Shown: one piece after another, positions 6,013-10,113 of the stretch
How the letters are laid out: the number at the start of each line of letters is the position of its first letter
How positions within the stretch are numbered: the first letter of the stretch is position 1
Source: Cyanobacteria bacterium RUI128
GTDB taxonomy: Bacteria > Cyanobacteriota > Vampirovibrionia > Gastranaerophilales > Gastranaerophilaceae
Reading direction: 5' to 3'
DNA length: 10,113 bases
NCBI GenBank assembly: GCA_024695725.1
Contig: JAILHQ010000119.1
Coordinates: 1-10,113 of the forward strand
Translations under genes and position numbers: made by a program
The notes under the pieces: model-generated
Databases searched by the model: none
What the model saw: the letters and a program-made list of their open reading frames with translations, nothing else
What the model was told of the DNA's origin: nothing

Positions 6013-6564
6013 ATGAAAAGTTCTACTTTAAGAAGATCAAATATTACAAGAGAAAAAATGGCTATGCTTAGTGCTTTGTCCGATTACAACACGGCAAGAG
6101 GCAGAAGTAATGCTCACATTACAGACAAGCAGGCTGAGCTTGATATATTGTGGCAGAATTTTAAGATTGCCGCTACATCAGGCAGAAGCCCTAAGGCGTA
6201 TTTTTCTGTTGGATTTTTGACCGGGATAGTTGTATCACTGCTGGTTGCGGTAGTTATTTCGTTATTCATCGGTTATTCGCCGTTGAGTGATATGAATTTC
6301 TCTGTGCCTAAGTCAGCTAAAGAAAATGTTAAATTTACGTTTATACCTGCCGATAAACAGGTTACACCTGATGAACAGGAAGCACCAGCTGCGACAGAAA
6401 AGGAATATACGGTTCAGGCCGGTGACAGCCTTGAAGATATTTCAATGCGTTTTTACGGAAGATTTGACGAGGCTAAGCTCAAAGAAATTCAGGTTAGAAA
6501 TAACCTGAAAGACCTTAATTCTATCAAAATCGGTCAAAAACTTATAATCCCTGTGAGTCAGTAA
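6013..6564 (+). CDS. Single-pass membrane protein with C-terminal LysM domain
   Basis: The protein has 183 residues from the ATG at 6013, which follows GGGTGAGGA; a GTG nine codons upstream lacks such a site. Residues 1-62 are polar and basic, so probably cytoplasmic. A single membrane segment spans about 63-88, then an acidic Pro/Ala linker, then a LysM domain at 131-181 (YTVQAGDSLEDISMRFYG through IKIGQKLIIPV), a peptidoglycan-binding fold of usual length. The positive-inside rule places LysM outside, against the wall. No catalytic domain is present, so it may be a wall anchor or a scaffold for wall enzymes. It starts the plus-strand group and glyA follows after 45 bp. The LysM call is firm; the cellular role is not known. 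Confidence 0.88.
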   Translation: MKSSTLRRSNITREKMAMLSALSDYNTARGRSNAHITDKQAELDILWQNFKIAATSGRSPKAYFSVGFLTGIVVSLLVAVVISLFIGYSPLSDMNFSVPKSAKENVKFTFIPADKQVTPDEQEAPAATEKEYTVQAGDSLEDISMRFYGRFDEAKLKEIQVRNNLKDLNSIKIGQKLIIPVSQ

Positions 6565-6573
6565 TCACAGGGA
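6548..6573 (+). other. Hairpin spanning the stop codon of the LysM gene
   Basis: A perfect 9-bp stem, TCCCTGTGA (6548-6556) with TCACAGGGA (6565-6573), encloses an 8-nt loop that ends in the TAA stop. Only a weak T-rich stretch follows (ATGTCTGTTT), so it could be a leaky terminator or an mRNA-stabilising end between the LysM gene and glyA rather than a full stop. Confidence 0.45.
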
Positions 6574-6609
6574 ATGTCTGTTTAAATATGTGTGTATAGG
6601 GGATATGTG

Positions 6610-7848
6610 ATGAATATAGAGAATATAAAGAGAGTAGATTCTGCGGTTGCGGAATTGATAGAAAAAGAGCTGGAACGTCAGCAAACTACAATAGAACTTA
6701 TCGCAAGTGAAAACTTTACCTCAAAGGCTGTAATGGAGGCTTGCGGTACTGTTTTGACAAACAAGTATGCTGAGGGCAAACCGCACAAAAGATATTACAA
6801 CGGATGTGACCATATCGATAAGATTGAAGAACTCGCTCAGGAAAGAGCAAAGGCTCTGTTTGGTATGGCTCACGCAAACGTTCAGCCTCACTCAGGTGCT
6901 CAGGCTAATATGGCTGTGTTTATGTCTGTTCTGAAACTTGGTGACAAGGTTTTGAGTATGGATTTATCAAACGGCGGTCACTTGAGCCACGGTTCACCTG
7001 TTAATTTTTCTGGTATGTATTTTGACGTTGTAAGCTATGGTGTTGATGACAACGGAAATATAGATTATGACAACGTAAGGCAGCTTGCTTTGGAACATAA
7101 GCCAAAACTTATTATTTGCGGTGCAAGTAACTATTCAAAGGTTATTGATTTTAAGAAATTCAGAGAAATCGCAGACGAAGTTGGCGCTTATTTGTTGGCT
7201 GATATAGCTCACATTGCAGGGCTTGTAGCAGGCGGAGTTCATCCTTCTCCTGCAGGTTATGCACATTTTGTAACAACCACAACTCACAAGACCCTCAGAG
7301 GCCCGAGAGGCGGAATTACAATGTGTGATGAAGAGTTTGCTCAAATGATAGACAAAGCGGTCTTCCCAGGTATGCAGGGTGGCCCACTTGAACATATTAT
7401 TGCAGGCAAAGCTGTTGCTTTATTGGAAGCATCAAAGCCTGAATTTAAGCAGTATGCTCAAAATATTGTTAAGAATGCAAAAGCGCTTGCTCAGGGACTG
7501 CTGGATAACGGTATGGATATTGTTGGCGGTATGACTGAAAACCACCTCATGACGTTAGACCTGAGAAAAACGGGCAAGACCGGTAAGGATATGGCAAATG
7601 TTCTTGAAGAAGTCGGTATTACTGCTAACAAGAATACGGTACCGAATGATCCGCAAAGTCCGTTTGTTACAAGCGGTATCAGGCTTGGTGCTGCGGCTGT
7701 CACAACAAGAGGTTTTGATGTGAACGCTATGACTGAGGTTGCAAGAATTATTGCGACTGCCATCAAAAACTCTGATGATCAGAACGTGTTGAAACAGTTA
7801 AGAGCGGATTCACTTGCTTTATGCAAGAAATTCCCGTTATATGAATAA
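6610..7848 (+). CDS. glyA: Serine hydroxymethyltransferase
   Basis: GlyA is the cytosolic PLP enzyme that interconverts serine plus tetrahydrofolate with glycine plus 5,10-methylene-THF, the main source of one-carbon units. The ATG at 6610 gives 412 residues, the normal length, and follows AGGGG by 7 nt; a GTG six codons earlier lacks this. Family motifs appear in order: [11 protein letters not shown] (about 29-39), [14 protein letters not shown] (53-66), [11 protein letters not shown] (90-100), [11 protein letters not shown] (195-205) with Asp198 and His201 at the PLP ring, and [14 protein letters not shown] with the Schiff-base Lys227. The C-terminal part keeps VFPGMQGGP and [14 protein letters not shown]. 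No glycine or other riboswitch is visible in the short leader. It lies between envelope genes, which suggests convenience of operon structure rather than shared function. Confidence 0.98.
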   Translation: MNIENIKRVDSAVAELIEKELERQQTTIELIASENFTSKAVMEACGTVLTNKYAEGKPHKRYYNGCDHIDKIEELAQERAKALFGMAHANVQPHSGAQANMAVFMSVLKLGDKVLSMDLSNGGHLSHGSPVNFSGMYFDVVSYGVDDNGNIDYDNVRQLALEHKPKLIICGASNYSKVIDFKKFREIADEVGAYLLADIAHIAGLVAGGVHPSPAGYAHFVTTTTHKTLRGPRGGITMCDEEFAQMIDKAVFPGMQGGPLEHIIAGKAVALLEASKPEFKQYAQNIVKNAKALAQGLLDNGMDIVGGMTENHLMTLDLRKTGKTGKDMANVLEEVGITANKNTVPNDPQSPFVTSGIRLGAAAVTTRGFDVNAMTEVARIIATAIKNSDDQNVLKQLRADSLALCKKFPLYE

Positions 7849-7850
7849 TA

Positions 7851-7855
7851 AGAGG
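7851..7855 (+). promoter_or_regulatory. Ribosome binding site suggesting an upstream ATT start for the WecA-like gene
   Basis: AGAGG lies just after the glyA stop. Eight nt further, at 7864, is ATT, in frame with the WecA-like gene and with no stop between. The annotated ATG at 7915 has only GGGGCGGT directly beside it. No ATG, GTG or TTG occurs in frame between the upstream stop (7849-7851) and 7915, so if this ribosome site is used the start must be non-standard. Confidence 0.35.
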
Positions 7856-7914
7856 ATAAGACCATTTTAATAAAATTATCGGAAACAGTAGGTATAAATA
7901 TTATCGGGGCGGTA

Positions 7915-8934
7915 ATGTCATACATTATCGGGGTATTTATTGTGCCTATGGTTATAGCTTTTTCTAAAAAAGAGGGGCTTGTCGATATGCCAGGTGAAAG
8001 AAAAATTCACAAGATACCAGTTTCACGTATAGGCGGGGTGGCTATCTGGTCCAGTACAATGCTGACCTTTCTGTTTCTGGTTTTGCTGAGTTACTATCCC
8101 TATGGTAGTCTTGTTTCAGGTCTGTTACTGGGCGGTACTCTGATGTTTTTACTGGGGCTTATTGATGATGTTTATAATCTGAGCGCGAAGTTTAAACTTT
8201 TAATTCAGATTCTTATTGTTACTATGGTATATTGCCTCGGTGTGAAATTTGATACTATACTTAACCCGTTTGATATCACAGGACCTTTGATACACCTAAA
8301 TGTGTGGTTATCTTATCCGTTGACTATTTTGTGGGTAGTCGGTATAAGTAATGCTGTTAATTTTATAGACGGTGTTGACGGACTTGCCGGTTCGGTTATT
8401 ACGGTAAATGCTATTACGCTTGCGCTCATTGCGCTTGCCATGACTCCGCCTAATCCTATCAGTGCGCTTATTGCGTTTATTCTAACGGGTTCTATGATGG
8501 CATTTCTTACCTTCAATTTTAACCCTGCAAAAATATTTATGGGCGATTCGGGTGCTTTGTTCTCAGGGTTTATGCTTGCCTCTATCTCAATAACGGGTAT
8601 TATGAAGAGTGCAACTCTTGCTATATTATTGCCGTTCCTTGTTCTTGCAGTGCCAATTATGGATATCACTTATTCAAGTCTAAGACGTATATTTAAAGGG
8701 AAATCACCATTTGTTGCGGATGCTGAACACATCCACCACAAACTTCTTAAAGCAGGGCTTTCACAAAAATTAACAGTCGCTATAATGACGGCGGTTGCTG
8801 TAATTGCAGGAAGTATTGCTACTTGTTTTCTGAATATGATTACAATAAAACATTATGTTTGTTATATAGTAATTGTAATATTATTAATGCTTATTTTAAG
8901 CTTGTTTGATATATTCACAAAAAATAGCAAATAG
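7915..8934 (+). CDS. Polyprenyl-phosphate N-acetylhexosamine-1-phosphate transferase, WecA/TagO type
   Basis: This is a polytopic inner-membrane enzyme of the MraY/WecA (GT4) superfamily that moves a sugar-1-phosphate, usually GlcNAc-1-P from UDP-GlcNAc, onto undecaprenyl phosphate to start a surface polysaccharide. With the ATG at 7915 it has 339 residues and about ten hydrophobic segments. Family motifs are complete: GLVDMPGERKIHKIPVSRIGG (21-41), the Asp pair in LIDDVYNLS (82-90), NAVNFIDGVDGLAG (146-159), KIFMGDSGAL (206-215) and the cytosolic EHIHHKLL (271-278). The HIHH motif separates WecA/TagO from MraY. The first helix is short with this start; an ATT at 7864 would add 17 residues and complete it. 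It is 15-66 bp behind glyA and precedes the gene at 8949 by 14 bp. No polysaccharide cluster surrounds it, so which polymer it primes is not known. Confidence 0.93.
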   Translation: MSYIIGVFIVPMVIAFSKKEGLVDMPGERKIHKIPVSRIGGVAIWSSTMLTFLFLVLLSYYPYGSLVSGLLLGGTLMFLLGLIDDVYNLSAKFKLLIQILIVTMVYCLGVKFDTILNPFDITGPLIHLNVWLSYPLTILWVVGISNAVNFIDGVDGLAGSVITVNAITLALIALAMTPPNPISALIAFILTGSMMAFLTFNFNPAKIFMGDSGALFSGFMLASISITGIMKSATLAILLPFLVLAVPIMDITYSSLRRIFKGKSPFVADAEHIHHKLLKAGLSQKLTVAIMTAVAVIAGSIATCFLNMITIKHYVCYIVIVILLMLILSLFDIFTKNSK

Positions 8935-8948
8935 CACTACGGAGGCTT

Positions 8949-9425
8949 ATGGATACTAAACTGGACGATATCTTTAATTATTCTGACAATTCGGTAGAAT
9001 TAATAAGAACTGATGATATGTTAACCGAGTTGGTTGCATCTGCGCTTATGGCAAAGATTTCAGTCCCGTATTCACACAGAAGAATTGCTTCAAGCTATGT
9101 TATTTTAAGAGATATTTTTCAGTATCAGATAGTTCAGCCGAGAATTTCTAATGTTGAGAATGCACTTTTGGCAAAGTACGGGTTCTCAACCCTTGAAAAT
9201 TCTTCAATATCTACAGTGAACAGTGAGATTATGAAGCTTAAGGACTGGGCTACATCAACCGACGATACCTTGCGCGAAGATGCAAACGAGTTGCTTCAAA
9301 TTAGGGTTAAAGAAATGAAGTTTATTATGTCAAACAACTATTCGGCAAAATCAGGCGAGTTGCTGAACGGGTATAAGGCATTAGAGGCATATTTGGTCAA
9401 TATTAATAAATATTATAAATGCTAA
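8949..9425 (+). CDS. Unrecognised helical protein, probably cytosolic
   Basis: I do not recognise this 158-residue protein. The ATG at 8949 follows a strong GGAGG, 3 nt away, and lies 14 bp after the WecA-like gene, so the two are probably co-transcribed. The sequence has no signal peptide, membrane segment or catalytic motif that I can name. It appears mostly alpha-helical, with a segment rich in aromatic and basic residues (YSHRRIASSYVILRDIFQY, about 40-58) and amphipathic C-terminal helices. Only one Cys is present, as the last residue. A regulatory or structural role is possible, but nothing in the sequence decides it. Confidence 0.8.
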   Translation: MDTKLDDIFNYSDNSVELIRTDDMLTELVASALMAKISVPYSHRRIASSYVILRDIFQYQIVQPRISNVENALLAKYGFSTLENSSISTVNSEIMKLKDWATSTDDTLREDANELLQIRVKEMKFIMSNNYSAKSGELLNGYKALEAYLVNINKYYKC

Positions 9426-9460
9426 TAGCAAATTTATTTTTTACGCGTTTTTGACTTGGT

Positions 9461-9955
9461 ATGAAAGCCCCGCTCATATCAAATTTAAATTGGTCTAAAA
9501 CTCTTCCGGAAAGAGTAATTTATTGCTCTCCGTCGAGTCCTGATACTTATAAAATGTTTTCAACCAAGACCGGCAAGCTTGAAGGTATGATGATTGCCCG
9601 TCCTGAATTTATAACTGAAAGCGGGATATATCCAAAAATGAAAAATTATTGGGCTTATTATGTTGTCGGGCTTCATGCAAAAGTTAAAGAACAAGGTGTG
9701 GGTAAGGCTTTTGCTACATTTCTAAAAAATCTTGCAAAAAAGGACGAAAGATGTCAGGGCAGAATATGGCTGAGAGCGTTTAATAATATGGACCCGCAGG
9801 GACGTGCTTCATCTACCTGGTGGTATAAACAAGGATTTGTCGGGTGCGATAAAAAGGCGCAGGCTGACTTGGAAAGAGTTTTACATCGTCAAAGACCAAA
9901 ATATGGCGACTGGTATATGGATATGGACATGTATTTACCTGTAAAGGGCAAATAA
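9461..9955 (+). CDS. GNAT-like N-acetyltransferase
   Basis: The protein has 164 residues, a usual size for a single GNAT domain, which transfers acetyl from acetyl-CoA to an amine. The core strand and acetyl-CoA loop can be seen in WAYYVVGLHAKVKEQGVGKAF (64-84); Q78-G-V-G-K-A83 fits the Q/R-x-x-G-x-G/A motif A, followed by a long helix. WWYKQGF (120-126) fits the late Tyr-x-x-x-Gly-Phe element. The end is Asp/Met-rich (DMDMYLP) and could be the last strand. No Shine-Dalgarno sequence precedes the ATG; an in-frame TGA nine bases upstream prevents a longer start. The 35-bp gap before it is AT-rich without a clear terminator. The substrate cannot be told: it could be a protein N-terminus, a small amine or an antibiotic. 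Confidence 0.75.
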   Translation: MKAPLISNLNWSKTLPERVIYCSPSSPDTYKMFSTKTGKLEGMMIARPEFITESGIYPKMKNYWAYYVVGLHAKVKEQGVGKAFATFLKNLAKKDERCQGRIWLRAFNNMDPQGRASSTWWYKQGFVGCDKKAQADLERVLHRQRPKYGDWYMDMDMYLPVKGK

Positions 9956-9974
9956 TATAAGCTTTATGATATCC

Positions 9975-10113
9975 CTATGAGAAGAGTTTGAAGGTTTTAT
10001 CAACGTTGTCTTTGATAACGTTCTTTAAGGTATCCATTTCATTCTTGATAGCACTGCGTTCATTTTCACAAGCAGCGAGTTCAGCGTCATATCTTGCATC
10101 TTTTCTGTCGATT
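9975..10113 (-). CDS. C-terminal end of a helical protein (5' end outside window)
   Basis: On the minus strand a frame open at the window edge gives 45 residues and ends at TAG (9977-9975). It reads DRKDARYDAELAACENERSA and later NVIKDNVDKTFKLFS. The heptad-like charge pattern suggests a coiled coil. Basic/acidic helices ending in a K/R-TFK-x-FS tail recall small conserved proteins of Gastranaerophilales genomes, but I cannot name a family. It converges on the GNAT-like gene with a 19-bp gap and no visible terminator. Confidence 0.7.
   Translation of the reverse strand, partial: IDRKDARYDAELAACENERSAIKNEMDTLKNVIKDNVDKTFKLFS

Noticed and set aside
6565..6609. Riboswitch ahead of glyA
   Set aside because: The gap is only 45 bp and shows one simple hairpin; there is no room for a glycine, THF or other aptamer.
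7491..7766. Minus-strand open frame of 91 codons inside glyA
   Set aside because: It is fully antisense to a clear enzyme gene and has no independent support.
8313..8669. Minus-strand open frame of 118 codons inside the WecA-like gene
   Set aside because: It mirrors the codons of membrane helices that carry the conserved NAVNFIDGVDG and MGDSG motifs.

Overview
The window is AT-rich bacterial DNA in the standard genetic code, with short intergenic gaps and long runs of same-strand genes. Several traits point to a gut Melainabacteria/Vampirovibrionia (order Gastranaerophilales)-type genome: a short protein with an N-terminal ITFQG-type tag, an RTX/HCBP-like surface protein with long degenerate repeats, small LysM and GNAT proteins, and a small helical protein ending in TFKLFS. 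This placement rests on recalled sequence style, not on a marker gene, so it is an inference.

Layout. Positions 1-1383 (+) are the C-terminal 460 residues of a larger RTX-like protein cut by the window edge. It ends at a symmetric hairpin that can terminate from both sides. Converging on it is a minus-strand lipoprotein with a LysM domain and a GH24 (T4-type) lysozyme domain (1444-2709). A divergent gap with a strong imperfect palindrome (2771-2814) separates it from a plus-strand gene of unknown role with a phosphoribosyltransferase-like core (2852-3799). That gene's 3' end overlaps by 12 bp the minus-strand cofactor operon nadD-yqeK-panE (5832 down to 3788), whose three genes overlap each other.

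From a second divergent regulatory gap (about 5833-6012) a plus-strand group starts: a single-pass membrane LysM protein, glyA (serine hydroxymethyltransferase), a WecA/TagO-type polyprenyl-phosphate sugar-1-phosphate transferase, an unrecognised helical protein and a GNAT-like acetyltransferase. The last 139 bases hold the C-terminus of a minus-strand gene.

How the genes fit. Two themes run through the window. One is the cell envelope: RTX-like surface protein, lysozyme lipoprotein, LysM membrane protein and lipid-linked sugar transferase. The other is cofactor metabolism: NAD from NadD, Ap4A breakdown by YqeK, pantoate/CoA from PanE and one-carbon units from GlyA. No CRISPR array, tRNA, rRNA, insertion sequence or prophage module is visible. 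I do not see a clear multi-gene novel system. The most interesting items are a repeated WKxxI-V-WL module in the RTX-like protein, the PRTase-like protein with an altered PRPP-loop motif, the lipoprotein lysozyme, and a probable non-ATG (ATT) start for the WecA-like gene.
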